Origin: Lutimaribacter_A marinistellae
GTDB taxonomy: Bacteria > Pseudomonadota > Alphaproteobacteria > Rhodobacterales > Rhodobacteraceae
Length of the DNA: 64,000 nucleotides
Direction of reading: 5' to 3'
Assembly (NCBI RefSeq): GCF_042648365.1
Contig: NZ_JBHRXI010000003.1
Span: forward strand, 1 to 64,000
In this document: positions 1 through 8,245 of the stretch, piece by piece
How positions within the stretch are numbered: position 1 is the stretch's first letter
How the letters are laid out: every line of letters starts with the position of its first letter
Notes under the pieces: model-generated
Database searches by the model: none
What the model was told of the DNA's origin: nothing
What the model saw: the letters and a program-made list of their open reading frames with translations, nothing else
Position numbers and translations under genes: made by a program

Positions 1-208
1 GCGCGATCTTGCGCGCGGCAAAGGCAATGACAAGCGAAGCCATATCGGAAAAGTTGTGCAGCGCATCGGCGATCAGTGCCAGGCTGCCCGACAATATGCC
101 CCCGACGATTTGCGCAACGGTAAGAAGCCCGTTCGCCCAGATCGCGATGGCAACCCGCCGATCGCCAGAATCCGGATCGATATGCGCGTGCCCGTGGTCA
201 TGTGGCAT
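1..208 (-). CDS. Cation diffusion facilitator (CDF) transporter, N-terminal part only
   Basis: Proton-coupled efflux carrier for divalent metals in the inner membrane. Only about the first 69 residues are in the window; the rest lies beyond position 1. The N terminus is His-rich (MPHDHGHAH, then I-D-P-D), followed by a first membrane segment. A second helix begins with SLALIADALHNFSD, the CDF signature with the metal-binding HxxxD-type residues. I chose the ATG at 208 because an AGGAG ribosome site sits seven bases upstream; it overlaps the end of the transglutaminase-like gene by 11 bases, so the two are likely co-transcribed from the MerR-type promoter at 990-1020. Family is clear; Zn, Cd or Co specificity cannot be told. 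Confidence 0.85.
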   Translation of the reverse strand, partial: MPHDHGHAHIDPDSGDRRVAIAIWANGLLTVAQIVGGILSGSLALIADALHNFSDMASLVIAFAARKIA

Positions 209-959
209 TTGCAGGCTCCTCATGCGCGTGTGTCGCGCGTCGGTCAGTCTTGAGGCGGTCGCTGCGGAAACCACGAACGCGCGCATTCATCCAGTGGCGT
301 ATGATATGACGGTAAAGGGCACCACGCAGCCATCCAAAGGATTGCTCATGGGAAAAATAGAAGGCGTCCGGCGTATCAAACACGCCGAAATCCTGCACGA
401 TGCCGGTTTTCTGAATGTAGGTATCTTCTCCGTTCCAGGCGACGGGAGGCGCGCCAAGGCAATCCTTGCCCGCGCCATAACCGCAGAGACTGTCCGTGTC
501 CGAGAAAGACGTTTGCAGGACTTTGAGGAAAGCGTCATCCAGGATGAAGCCTTCAAGGTTGATCCAGGCACCTTGAAATTCGATCTCGACCCATGAGTGG
601 AGAATTTCCTGCGGAGCAAGCGGATACACCAGCTCAGGGACAACACCGCGCTGCAAGCCTTTATGGATCGTAAACCCATGCAACCGGCAACGAATGCCGA
701 CACCACGCAGCAGCGCCATCAAGAGCGTGCCTTTGGTATTGCACTGCCCGTAGCCGTCGGAAAGCACTTCGGATGCGGGGATGTCGTCAGCTCGATTGTA
801 TCCGAACGCGATTTCATTCCGAACGAAATCATAGGCAGCTCCGATCCGATCGTATTCGGATAAGCCGCGCCAGCAGCGGGTCTCAATTAGATGCGCAAGA
901 GGCGCGGCATCAAAATCCAGTAGTTTGGTGGGTGCAAGTAGGGGGTCGGTCATCTGCAA
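198..959 (-). CDS. Transglutaminase-like domain protein
   Basis: A 253-residue protein with a transglutaminase/papain-like core. The probable catalytic Cys is in DGYGQCNTKG, the His in LHSWVEI, and an acidic residue follows in NLEGFILDD. No signal peptide is visible, so it is probably cytoplasmic. The start is either a TTG at 959, eight bases after a GAGGAG site, or the ATG at 953. It is first gene after a MerR-type promoter and overlaps the downstream CDF exporter. Members of this superfamily can be peptidases or transferases; its role in a metal-response operon is unknown, and envelope remodelling or protein repair is only a guess. Confidence 0.75.
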   Translation of the reverse strand: MQMTDPLLAPTKLLDFDAAPLAHLIETRCWRGLSEYDRIGAAYDFVRNEIAFGYNRADDIPASEVLSDGYGQCNTKGTLLMALLRGVGIRCRLHGFTIHKGLQRGVVPELVYPLAPQEILHSWVEIEFQGAWINLEGFILDDAFLKVLQTSFSDTDSLCGYGAGKDCLGAPPVAWNGEDTYIQKTGIVQDFGVFDTPDAFYFSHEQSFGWLRGALYRHIIRHWMNARVRGFRSDRLKTDRRATHAHEEPANAT

Positions 960-989
960 CGGAGTCGCTCCTCGAATCGTCTTGGAACA

Positions 990-1020
990 AACCTAATTGC
1001 TATAGTCACTATAGCTTCAA
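990..1020 (-). promoter_or_regulatory. MerR-type promoter/operator for the transglutaminase-CDF operon
   Basis: On the minus strand a -35 TTGAAG (1015-1020) is separated by 19 bases (996-1014) from a -10 TAGGTT (990-995). The spacer holds the dyad CTATAGTGACTATAG. An over-long 19-bp spacer with an internal dyad is the classic geometry of promoters twisted into an active form by MerR-family activators. It lies 30 bases upstream of the transglutaminase-like gene. Confidence 0.8.
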
Positions 1021-1048
1021 CCCTTTCTTCAGAAAGAATCTCCCGCAA

Positions 1049-1678
1049 CTATTTGCCCGTGTGAACCGCTTTGTGGTGTTCGCCGTGTGCGTCGCGTAGA
1101 ATATCGATACCGCCCCAGGCCGCGATTCCGGCGACAATCACGCCGACGACGAGGTCCGGCCAGTTGGTTCCTAGCCAGGCGACGAGGCCACCGGCCACGA
1201 CGATCCCGAGGTTCGCGGCGAAATCGTTGTAACTGAAGGTGTTGGCCGCGCGGATGTTGACGTCCGGATCTTTGAGCTTAGCGAGCAGCCAGACGCAGAC
1301 TGCATTGATGGCCGCCGCAATCAGGGCCATGGCGATCATGATCGTTCCGAGCGGATCTGACCCACCGATGTAGCGGCGCCACGCATCGTAGAGGATGCCT
1401 GCAGCGAACAGGATCAGCAGCCCACCGGAAACGTTCGCCGCCCCGCGTTTCCATTTGTCGGATCGGGACAAAGCGAAAAGGCTGATCGCGTAGACGAAGC
1501 TGTCGGAAAGGTTATCGAGCCCGTTGGCGATCAGGGCACTTGAGTCGCCGAAGGCGCCTGTTGCGAAAAAGGCCACGGCCAAACCGATGTTGAGCGCCAG
1601 AACGATCCAAAGCGTCCGTCTCTCCATTGAATCTTGTCTAGCGGCCATTTTGTGGTTCCAGCTTGTGTTGTACGACAC
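1049..1678 (-). CDS. CDF-family cation transporter
   Basis: A 209-residue membrane protein of the CDF fold, shorter than usual because it lacks the cytoplasmic C-terminal metal-binding domain. Transmembrane segments cover roughly residues 23-45, 50-70, 80-100, 113-135, 150-170 and 175-195. Two metal-site motifs are visible: SSALIANGLDNLSDS, where Asp-Asp replaces the more common His-Asp, and NTFSYNDFAANLG. The C terminus is His-rich (DAHGEHHKAVHTGK). It follows merR in the same direction after a gap of about 50 bases and is probably co-expressed with it. In-frame ATGs at 1648 and 1627 are alternative starts. Likely a Zn/Cd/Pb exporter; the metal is inferred from context. Confidence 0.82.
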   Translation of the reverse strand: MSYNTSWNHKMAARQDSMERRTLWIVLALNIGLAVAFFATGAFGDSSALIANGLDNLSDSFVYAISLFALSRSDKWKRGAANVSGGLLILFAAGILYDAWRRYIGGSDPLGTIMIAMALIAAAINAVCVWLLAKLKDPDVNIRAANTFSYNDFAANLGIVVAGGLVAWLGTNWPDLVVGVIVAGIAAWGGIDILRDAHGEHHKAVHTGK

Positions 1679-1730
1679 ATTAACTTCTGCGGCTGATCTG
1701 CGTTCCAGCCGGAATGTTGGCTGAATTCCT

Positions 1731-2159
1731 TCAGGCCCCGATTTCCTCGTGCTCGGTCAAGCATTCCGAATGGTCCCGCAACACCTCAAGCACCTTGCAA
1801 TCTCCCGTCCGCCCGCCGCTGCATTCGTGAACCATGCGTTTCAGTTCCGTGCGCAGCGCCTTCAGGCGGGCCATGCGCTGCTCCACCTGTTTGAGCTGGC
1901 GACGCGCGATGGCATCTGCCTCGTCGCAGGGCCGGTTGGGATGGTCGCTGAGGTCGAGCAGCTCGCGGATCGCATCGAGCGAGAAACCGAGTTGTCGCGA
2001 GTGGCGGATGAAGGACAGTCGATCAAGCTGTGCATTGTCGTAGCGCCTCTGTCCGCCTTCGGTCCTGCCAGGTTCGGGCATGAGTCCGATCTGTTCGTAG
2101 TACCGGATGGTCTGCACTTTTGTGCCAGTCTTCTTTGACAGAGTACCGATCGTGAGCAT
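1731..2159 (-). CDS. MerR-family metal-responsive activator (ZntR/CadR/PbrR type)
   Basis: A 142-residue regulator. The N-terminal winged helix (ISTLSKK-like start, TIRYYEQIGLMPEP, GGQRRYD) is followed by a dimerisation helix and a C-terminal metal loop with Cys at about 78, 113, 121 and 133 (CDEADA, CSGGRTGDC, SECLTEHEE). The Cys78/Cys113/Cys121 arrangement is that of Zn, Cd or Pb sensors rather than Cu sensors, whose loop is shorter. The ATG at 2159 is preferred because GGAGG lies just upstream. It is divergent from the long SCO-to-Lnt operon, whose promoter has a MerR-type spacer, and three further promoters in the island share that pattern. Confidence 0.92.
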   Translation of the reverse strand: MLTIGTLSKKTGTKVQTIRYYEQIGLMPEPGRTEGGQRRYDNAQLDRLSFIRHSRQLGFSLDAIRELLDLSDHPNRPCDEADAIARRQLKQVEQRMARLKALRTELKRMVHECSGGRTGDCKVLEVLRDHSECLTEHEEIGA

Positions 2160-2264
2160 TTTCGCCTCCATGAAAAAGATACAGTTTGTGTAGGTTTTGC
2201 CGTCGGAATAAACAAGTGTCGGATTCACAGACGCGTGAGTTCAAGCTATACCATGATTTCGTGC

Positions 2265-2295
2265 TTGAACCTCTAGCAGCTAGAGGATGTATCCG
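2265..2295 (+). promoter_or_regulatory. MerR-type promoter/operator for the SCO-to-Lnt operon
   Basis: TTGAAC (-35, 2265-2270), a 19-base spacer (2271-2289) and TATCCG (-10, 2290-2295). Within it is a perfect dyad CCTCTAG-CAG-CTAGAGG at 2270-2286. This is the best-conserved of four related sites and lies between the divergent merR gene and the ten-gene plus-strand operon. Confidence 0.88.
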
Positions 2296-2330
2296 CACAG
2301 GCAATAGGAATCAAAATCAAGCGAACAGGA

Positions 2331-2933
2331 TTGTCCCTTACATCGGCACAGAAGTTTCTTTGGGTTTTGGCAGGCGTGGCAGCGCTTGCCTTCGTATGGC
2401 TTTTGCTATGGTCCGATTATCGTGCCGATAGCGCCCGAACCGACGCCGAACCGCCTTTTTTCGCTGAGTTCGAACTGACGGACCACCAGGGTATGGTTCG
2501 AACCGAGGAGGACTTTGCGGGGCGCTGGATGCTGGTTTTTTTCGGCTTTACCAACTGCCCCGACGTCTGCCCGACGACCCTATCCGAGGTCGCGGCGGTG
2601 ATGGACGGTCTGGGCGACGATGCCGCCAAGGTCCAGCCGATTTTCATAACAATCGACCCTGAACGAGACACGCCCGCAGCACTCGCCGAATACGTTCCGC
2701 TGTTCGATGCGGGCATCATCGGGCTGACCGGCACGCCGGAACAGATCGCCGCCACATCCGAGACCTTTCCGATCTTCTTCGAACGCGTCGAAGAGGCTGC
2801 GGCGCCGGATGGTTACACGATGGGCCACACGTCGCATCTGTTCCTCTTCGATCCCGACGCGGGCTTCGCCGACTCGTGGCCCTACGGCACCTCCGCCGAA
2901 GAGATCCTCGCCGATCTGGAAGAGAGGATCTGA
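2331..2933 (+). CDS. SCO1/SenC-family copper chaperone/thiol reductase
   Basis: A 200-residue membrane-anchored thioredoxin-fold protein. One N-terminal membrane helix (about residues 8-27) is followed by a periplasmic domain with the copper/redox motif TNCPDVCPTT (Cys76, Cys80) and the conserved His near 166 (YTMGHTSHLF). SCO proteins deliver Cu to the Cu-A site of cytochrome oxidase or act as thiol reductases. The start used here is a TTG at 2331 with a purine-rich stretch too close upstream, so the true start may be a little further upstream. It opens an operon of ten closely packed genes driven by the MerR-type promoter. Confidence 0.9.
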   Translation: MSLTSAQKFLWVLAGVAALAFVWLLLWSDYRADSARTDAEPPFFAEFELTDHQGMVRTEEDFAGRWMLVFFGFTNCPDVCPTTLSEVAAVMDGLGDDAAKVQPIFITIDPERDTPAALAEYVPLFDAGIIGLTGTPEQIAATSETFPIFFERVEEAAAPDGYTMGHTSHLFLFDPDAGFADSWPYGTSAEEILADLEERI

Positions 2934-2938
2934 CCGAC

Positions 2939-3361
2939 ATGAACCGTATGTCCGGAGAAACAGCCCTCGGGCTGGCGTGGATCATCGCGCTCGTCGCCTC
3001 GCTTGCCGTGCTTTTCATCGGCGAGGTGCTGGGGCAGACGCCCTGTGTGCTGTGCTGGTTCCAGCGCGCCTTCATGTTCCCCTTGGCCATTGTCCTCGGG
3101 CTCGGCCTTTGGTGGCGGGACGACCGTGTGGGGCGCTACGGCATCGCATTGGCGCTTGGCGGCGGCGCAATCGCCCTCTGGCACATGGGGCTGTACGTCG
3201 GTCTTGTTCCCGAACGCATCCAGCCCTGCACGGCCACCGGCCCCTCTTGCACCGATGACAACCAACTGGTCTTCGGCATCCCGATCCCGCTGATGGCGCT
3301 CGCCGCCTTCGCGCTGATCGGGGCGCTGTCGGCCCTTTCATTGAAGGACACACGAACATGA
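2939..3361 (+). CDS. dsbB: Disulfide bond formation protein DsbB
   Basis: A 140-residue inner-membrane protein with four hydrophobic segments. The first redox pair is in QTPCVLCWFQRA and the second pair in CTATGPSC, matching DsbB, which reoxidises DsbA and passes electrons to quinone. The ATG at 2939 lies five bases after the SCO stop. It overlaps the following DsbA-like gene by four bases, consistent with a paired oxidising system. At 140 residues it is slightly shorter than the E. coli protein, typical of the DsbB/BdbC family in alphaproteobacteria. Confidence 0.93.
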   Translation: MNRMSGETALGLAWIIALVASLAVLFIGEVLGQTPCVLCWFQRAFMFPLAIVLGLGLWWRDDRVGRYGIALALGGGAIALWHMGLYVGLVPERIQPCTATGPSCTDDNQLVFGIPIPLMALAAFALIGALSALSLKDTRT

Positions 3362-4017
3362 ACCGACGCGGCCTGATCCTGTCCGTTCTCGCCGTCGGCG
3401 TCGCCGGTTTCGGCGGAGCCACCTGGTTTGCAACCCGCCCCGGCCCGGTGGCCGAAGCGGAGCCTGTTGCGCCGGAACTCGCGGACGCGATGATCCGCCC
3501 CTACTCGCCCATCCTCGGGCCTGCGGAAGCGCCCGTTACGATCGTCGAATTCTTCGATCCGGCCTGCGAGGCCTGTCGCGCCTTTCATCCCATCGTGAAG
3601 GAAATCATGGCCGAGCATGGGGATGCTGTCCGCGTCGTGATCCGCTACACGCCCTTCCACGGCGCGGCATCCGAGGAAGCGATCCGCGTCCTCGAAGCGG
3701 CGCGCATGCAGGACGTTTACGTGCCGGTGCTTGAGGCCGTTCTGCGGGAACAGCCGAGATGGGCGTCGCACGGTGCCCCGGCGCCTGGCCTGATCCTTCA
3801 GATCGCAGCCACGGCCGGACTCGATGCCGAGGCCGCGCGCACGCAAATGCTGGCACCCGATGTCGTGGCAATCCTGAATCAGGATCGTGCCGACGTCGAG
3901 ACCGTGGGAATTCGCCAGACGCCCACATTCTTCGTGAACGGCAAGACGCTCGATCCATTCGGAGAGGCAGAATTGCGTCGTCTGGTGGCTGCCGAAGTCG
4001 CTGCCGCGCAAAGCTGA
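3358..4017 (+). CDS. DsbA-family thiol:disulfide oxidoreductase
   Basis: A 219-residue secreted or anchored thioredoxin-fold protein. An N-terminal hydrophobic segment (about residues 5-23) is followed by a DsbA domain with active site ACEAC (Cys70, Cys73) and the cis-proline loop RQTPTFFVNG. It introduces disulfides into periplasmic substrates and is reoxidised by the adjacent DsbB. In this operon its natural clients may be the Cys-containing SCO, DUF411 and other envelope proteins; that link is inference. Confidence 0.92.
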   Translation: MNRRGLILSVLAVGVAGFGGATWFATRPGPVAEAEPVAPELADAMIRPYSPILGPAEAPVTIVEFFDPACEACRAFHPIVKEIMAEHGDAVRVVIRYTPFHGAASEEAIRVLEAARMQDVYVPVLEAVLREQPRWASHGAPAPGLILQIAATAGLDAEAARTQMLAPDVVAILNQDRADVETVGIRQTPTFFVNGKTLDPFGEAELRRLVAAEVAAAQS

Positions 4018-4040
4018 ATGGAAAGGGCAGGATCAGAACG

Positions 4041-4508
4041 ATGAAAAAGTATATTTTGACCAGCACACTGGCGGCGCTTTTGACCCTCGGAGGGCTCTCG
4101 GTGCCCGCGCTGGCCGGACCCGAGGATGTGGTCGTCGAGAACGCGTGGTCCCGCGCCTCCATCGGGATGAACCGTCCCGGGGCCGCTTACATGACGATCC
4201 GCAACACTGGCGACGAGCCAGTGACACTGATCGGCCTTACAACTCCGCTCGCGATGATGCCCGAAATTCACGAGACGAAGACAAATGCCGAGGGTGTGAG
4301 TTCCATGAGCCCGGCGGGGGAGATCGCGATCGCCCCGGGCGAGAGCGTCGCGCTCGAACCGGGGGGCCTGCACGCAATGCTGATGCGGCTACAAGAACCG
4401 ATGACGGAAGGGGACACCTTTCCGCTGACCCTGCTTTTCGACGACGGAGGCGAAGTGACGGTCGAGGTGCCGATCCTCGGCATCGCCGCGCGGGGGCCAG
4501 AGGACTGA
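4041..4508 (+). CDS. PCu(A)C-family periplasmic copper chaperone
   Basis: A 155-residue protein with a clear signal peptide (MKKYILTSTL... to ALAGPED). It has the Met/His copper site of the family: PEIHET near residue 80 and later GGLHAMLMRL, with Met residues M-M-P before the first His. PCuAC proteins bind Cu(I) and load Cu-A centres, usually together with SCO proteins, and a SCO gene follows directly with a one-base stop/start overlap. Start ATG at 4041. Confidence 0.92.
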   Translation: MKKYILTSTLAALLTLGGLSVPALAGPEDVVVENAWSRASIGMNRPGAAYMTIRNTGDEPVTLIGLTTPLAMMPEIHETKTNAEGVSSMSPAGEIAIAPGESVALEPGGLHAMLMRLQEPMTEGDTFPLTLLFDDGGEVTVEVPILGIAARGPED

Positions 4509-5134
4509 TGCGGCGACGGGCGATCCTGGGGTACGGCGCGGCTGGTGTCGGGGCGGTCGCCCTGATGCTCTTCGTCGGTTGGTGGCAGGTCGATGGACCC
4601 GGTGGACCCGAACCTGTCGGGCAGCGGCCTGTGGCCCTGACCGAAATGGATTTCCGTCTGACAGATCATGAGGGCAACGCGGTCGGGCCGGAAACCCTGA
4701 TCGGGCGACCGACGATGGCGTTCTTCGGCTTCACCTACTGTCCCGATGTCTGCCCGACCACGCTCTCGGACATTTCGGGATGGCTCGACGATCTGGGAGA
4801 CGAGGCCGACGAGATGAACGTGGTTTTCATCACGGTCGATCCCGAGCGCGACACTGTCGAAACGATGGCCGAATATGTCGGCTACTTCCATCCGGCGATT
4901 CGCGGCTGGACGGGGCCGGAGGAGCAGATAGCGCGCGTCGCGGACGGCTTCCACGCCACCTACGAAAGGTTGCCGACGGAGAGCGGCGATTACACGATGA
5001 ACCACAGCGCGAGCGTCTTCCTGTTCGCAGCCTCTGGGCGGTTCGTCACCATGATCGACTATCACGAACCCAGAGAATTCGCGGTGCCGAAAATTCGCCG
5101 CGCGCTGGAAGAAGAAACGGAGGGGGCGACATGA
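4508..5134 (+). CDS. Second SCO1/SenC-family protein
   Basis: A 208-residue SCO protein with one N-terminal membrane helix (about residues 6-27). The periplasmic domain carries TYCPDVCPTT and the conserved His in YTMNHSASVF. It is a paralogue of the first gene in the operon and directly follows the PCuAC gene, sharing one base of the stop codon. The PCuAC-SCO order is the usual copper-loading pair; the first SCO may have a distinct redox role. It overlaps the next gene by four bases. Confidence 0.92.
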   Translation: MRRRAILGYGAAGVGAVALMLFVGWWQVDGPGGPEPVGQRPVALTEMDFRLTDHEGNAVGPETLIGRPTMAFFGFTYCPDVCPTTLSDISGWLDDLGDEADEMNVVFITVDPERDTVETMAEYVGYFHPAIRGWTGPEEQIARVADGFHATYERLPTESGDYTMNHSASVFLFAASGRFVTMIDYHEPREFAVPKIRRALEEETEGAT

Positions 5135-6504
5135 GGCTCAGAACTATGGCGGCTTGTGTCGCAATTGCGGGGATGGTTTCGGGAGCGGCTATCGCCCTCT
5201 CTGATTTCGTGTCGAAAGAACCCGTGCCGCCGGAACTTGCCTCGGCAGGTAAATGGATGCCCCAAGGTCCTGAAGCTCCCCAAAACGTTGACATCCTCGT
5301 GACGCTGCCCGCGACGGCATGGGCAGAAGATGCACCCGACCTCGGCCCCCTGCCCCTTCTGCAGGTCGCATTTGCCGACAGGCCCGTGCAGGCGATCGAG
5401 CCACCCCTGTCGACATGGTCGCGCAACATAGCACCTGGCGAGACGCTCGATTTCTTGCTGTCTGAAGCTGGTCTTGCGGCACCTGACAGAGCCGAAGTTG
5501 CCCTCGCGCTTGGCGCGGAATACGATCTGCGACGGCTGCGGCCGGGGCACTCGGTCACTGTTGCTTCGACCATGGACGGCAGCCCCCGCACCGTCTCACT
5601 CGCCGTCGAGGACGGGGTTCGGATCGAGGTGGTTTTCGGCGAGCAGTTGTCCACACAGGTCGTGGCTCCGGATCCGGAGATCGTAACCCTTGCCGGCGAA
5701 GCCGTGATCGACAGCTCGATCTTCGCGGCACTCGACGAAGCCGGCATACCCGCCCGTTTTTCCGTGGACCTTGCGCAGATGCTGGGTGGGACCGTGGATT
5801 TCCGCCGCGAGATGGCCGGCGGCGAAACACTAAGGCTTCTCTGGCGTGAGGCGCGGGTCGGCGAGGACAGGATCGGACAGCCCGAACTCGCCTTCGCCGC
5901 ACTGGACATCGGCGGTTCGCTCTACGAGATCGTATGGCCTGACGACGGCAGCGGTCAGGCGACGATCTACGTCGATGGCGAGGTGCTGCGCGTCTTCGCA
6001 CAGCCGGTCGAGGGTGCGCGCCTCAGCTCGGTGTTCGGGCGCCGCACGCATCCGGTCTTTGGCAACGTCCGGATGCACACCGGCGTCGATTTTGCAGCGG
6101 CACGTGGGACACCGGTTCAAGCGACGGCACCGGGGCGGGTCAATTTCATCGGCCGGCGCGGCGGATATGGTCGCGTGGTCGAAATCTTGCACGGCTCCGA
6201 CACCATGACGCGCTACGCGCATCTGAGCGCCGTGCCGGAAGACTTGGCACAAGGCCAACGCGTTGCGGCGGGAGACGTGATCGGCCGCGTCGGCGCGACT
6301 GGCACGGCGACAGGTCCGAACCTGCACTATGAGGTGCTCGTGGATGGGCGCCCGACTGACCCCCTCTCTGACGACCGGCTCGCCGAAGCGGCCGAGAGCG
6401 ATGCGGATGATACCGCCGCGCTCTCGCGTCTGGCCGAGGCGCGGGCGCTTCTGAATGAAAACCTCGGCAGCGAGATTGCCAAAACGACAACCGAAAGGCT
6501 CTGA
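5131..6504 (+). CDS. M23 (LytM-like) family metallopeptidase
   Basis: A 457-residue secreted protein. An N-terminal signal or anchor (about residues 1-25) is followed by an unconserved region and an OapA/LysM-like middle part (ETLDFLLSEAG, LRPGHSVTV). The C-terminal M23 domain has zinc ligands and catalytic His in MHTGVDFA, YAHLS and GPNLHYEV. Such enzymes cleave peptidoglycan crosslinks or regulate amidases in the periplasm. All three motif groups are intact, so it is probably active. The ATG at 5131 overlaps the preceding SCO stop by four bases, so it belongs to the same operon. Confidence 0.92.
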   Translation: MRLRTMAACVAIAGMVSGAAIALSDFVSKEPVPPELASAGKWMPQGPEAPQNVDILVTLPATAWAEDAPDLGPLPLLQVAFADRPVQAIEPPLSTWSRNIAPGETLDFLLSEAGLAAPDRAEVALALGAEYDLRRLRPGHSVTVASTMDGSPRTVSLAVEDGVRIEVVFGEQLSTQVVAPDPEIVTLAGEAVIDSSIFAALDEAGIPARFSVDLAQMLGGTVDFRREMAGGETLRLLWREARVGEDRIGQPELAFAALDIGGSLYEIVWPDDGSGQATIYVDGEVLRVFAQPVEGARLSSVFGRRTHPVFGNVRMHTGVDFAAARGTPVQATAPGRVNFIGRRGGYGRVVEILHGSDTMTRYAHLSAVPEDLAQGQRVAAGDVIGRVGATGTATGPNLHYEVLVDGRPTDPLSDDRLAEAAESDADDTAALSRLAEARALLNENLGSEIAKTTTERL

Positions 6505-6507
6505 CCC

Positions 6508-6963
6508 ATGAAACGCATGACCCAAGCTCTTGCCATCACGCTCGCCCTGTTCCCAGCGGCCCAGGCCCTCGCAGAGGCAACGGCGATCGACGTCCGCAAG
6601 ACCAACGGATGCGGCTGCTGCCTCTCGTGGATGAAACATCTCGAAGAGAACGGGTTTGTGCCGACCGGCCGGGACATGTTCGGCGGGCTTCTCGTGCGCT
6701 TCAAGCTAGACAACGGCGTGCCGCAGCGCATGGTCTCCTGCCACACCGCGCTCATTGACGGCTACGTGATCGAGGGCCATGTACCGGCCGCTGACATCCG
6801 CCGCCTTCTCGAGGAGCGCCCGGACGCCGTCGGCCTCGCTGTTCCGGGGATGCCCTATGGCTCGCCCGGCATGGGGCCAGAAGACGACCGCGAGGCCTAT
6901 GATGTCTTCCTCATCCGCAAGGACGGGTCGACGGAAGTCTTTTCGAGCTACGCCGAAGGATAA
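6508..6963 (+). CDS. DUF411 family metal-binding protein
   Basis: A 151-residue secreted protein with signal peptide ending near AQALAEA. The mature part has the family motif KTNGCGCCLSWMKHLEENGF, then VSCHTALIDGYVIEGHVPA. DUF411 proteins occur in copper and other metal resistance clusters and are presumed periplasmic metal binders. It lies three bases after the M23 gene. Function beyond metal binding is not established. Confidence 0.9.
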   Translation: MKRMTQALAITLALFPAAQALAEATAIDVRKTNGCGCCLSWMKHLEENGFVPTGRDMFGGLLVRFKLDNGVPQRMVSCHTALIDGYVIEGHVPAADIRRLLEERPDAVGLAVPGMPYGSPGMGPEDDREAYDVFLIRKDGSTEVFSSYAEG

Positions 6964-6975
6964 TCTGGCCCGCCC

Positions 6976-7758
6976 ATGGAAAATCTGTCTCCGATAATGC
7001 TCGGCTTTCTCGGAAGTCTTGCCGCCGGATCGCTCACAGCAGTCGGAGCAGTTCCCGTGCTGTTCGGGCGCATCCCGTCTCGGGCCACACGCGATCTGTC
7101 GCTCGGCTTCGCTGCCGGTGTGATGCTCGCCGCTTCTTTCTTTTCGCTGATCATCCCGGCATTGGATGCGGCGGAGCCGATGTTCGAAAACGGCGCGATG
7201 CCTGCGGCCATCGTATGCGTTTCGATTCTTCTGGGCATGGGGGCTGTCGCCCTGATGAACGAAAAGCTGCCGCACGAGCACTTCAAGACGGGACGCGAAG
7301 GGCCCGAAGCGGCGTCTTTGCGGCGGGTCTGGTTGTTCATCATTGCGATCACGATCCACAACTTCCCCGAAGGCCTTGCCGTGGGGGTCGGCTTCGGATC
7401 CGGAGGTATGGAGGGCGGTCTGCCGCTCGCCATCGGCATCGGGCTTCAGAATGCGCCCGAAGGATTGGCCGTCGCAGTATCTCTGCTGGGCGAGGGATAT
7501 CCGAAGCTGCGCGCCTGGGGCATCGCGGCGCTGACGGGCATGGTCGAGCCGATTGGCGGTTTGCTCGGGGCCGGCATCATCACACTGTCGGAACCGCTGC
7601 TTCCATGGGGTCTGGCCTTTGCCGCGGGCGCAATGCTCTACGTCATCAGCCACGAAATCATCCCCGAAACCCATCGCAGCGGCCATCAGAACAGGGCGAC
7701 GCTCGGTCTCGCAGTCGGGCTCGTTCTAATGCTGTTCCTTGATGTCTGGTTGGGATGA
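6976..7758 (+). CDS. ZIP-family metal transporter
   Basis: A 260-residue polytopic membrane protein with about eight hydrophobic segments. It carries the ZIP transport motifs HNFPEGLAVG and QNAPEGLAV in helices 4 and 5, and a late ISHEIIPETH. ZIP proteins usually import Zn or Fe by a facilitated or coupled mechanism. Presence in a metal-defence operon is odd for an importer. Some members run in either direction or serve as re-supply systems; which applies here is not visible. Confidence 0.9.
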   Translation: MENLSPIMLGFLGSLAAGSLTAVGAVPVLFGRIPSRATRDLSLGFAAGVMLAASFFSLIIPALDAAEPMFENGAMPAAIVCVSILLGMGAVALMNEKLPHEHFKTGREGPEAASLRRVWLFIIAITIHNFPEGLAVGVGFGSGGMEGGLPLAIGIGLQNAPEGLAVAVSLLGEGYPKLRAWGIAALTGMVEPIGGLLGAGIITLSEPLLPWGLAFAAGAMLYVISHEIIPETHRSGHQNRATLGLAVGLVLMLFLDVWLG

Positions 7759-7762
7759 GGCA

Positions 7763-8245
7763 ATGTCACTAAACAAGGTATCTCCGATGATCGGCGTCTT
7801 CGCAGCACTTGCTGCGTTCGCGATCGATCAGATCACCAAAGCCATTGTCGTTGCGAATGCCGTCACATTAAGCGCCGGAATTCCCGTGTTTCCGGGATTC
7901 AACCTCGTCTTTTATCGTAATGACGGCGTGACTTTCGGGATGTTGGGCGGCGCGCCGTGGTGGAGCCTCATCGCTCTCGCTCTTGCCATCTGTGTTTGGC
8001 TGGGGGTTATGCTGTTTCGCGCCGACAATGCGGTGGAAACGCTTGCCTACGGTGCGATCATTGGCGGAGCCCTGGGCAATGTCATCGATCGTGTGCGGTA
8101 TCGGGCCGTAACAGACTTTCTCGATTTCTATATTGGCACAACACATTGGCCTGCCTTCAACATGGCGGATGTATTTGTCGTCAGTGGCGTGGGGCTCTTG
8201 CTCGCTGCGCCATGGATCAGCGTGCGGCGTCCGATCAAATCGTGA
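7763..8245 (+). CDS. lspA: Prolipoprotein signal peptidase II
   Basis: A 160-residue four-helix membrane aspartyl protease that removes lipoprotein signal peptides. Family motifs are present: FYRNDGVTFGMLGG, GGALGNVIDRV, AVTDFLDF and FNMADVFVV, the last two carrying the catalytic Asp pair. The ATG at 7763 follows the ZIP stop by four bases. It overlaps the Lnt gene by four bases (GTGA). LspA-like genes are known parts of lead-resistance operons (PbrC), which fits this island better than a housekeeping role. Confidence 0.94.
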   Translation: MSLNKVSPMIGVFAALAAFAIDQITKAIVVANAVTLSAGIPVFPGFNLVFYRNDGVTFGMLGGAPWWSLIALALAICVWLGVMLFRADNAVETLAYGAIIGGALGNVIDRVRYRAVTDFLDFYIGTTHWPAFNMADVFVVSGVGLLLAAPWISVRRPIKS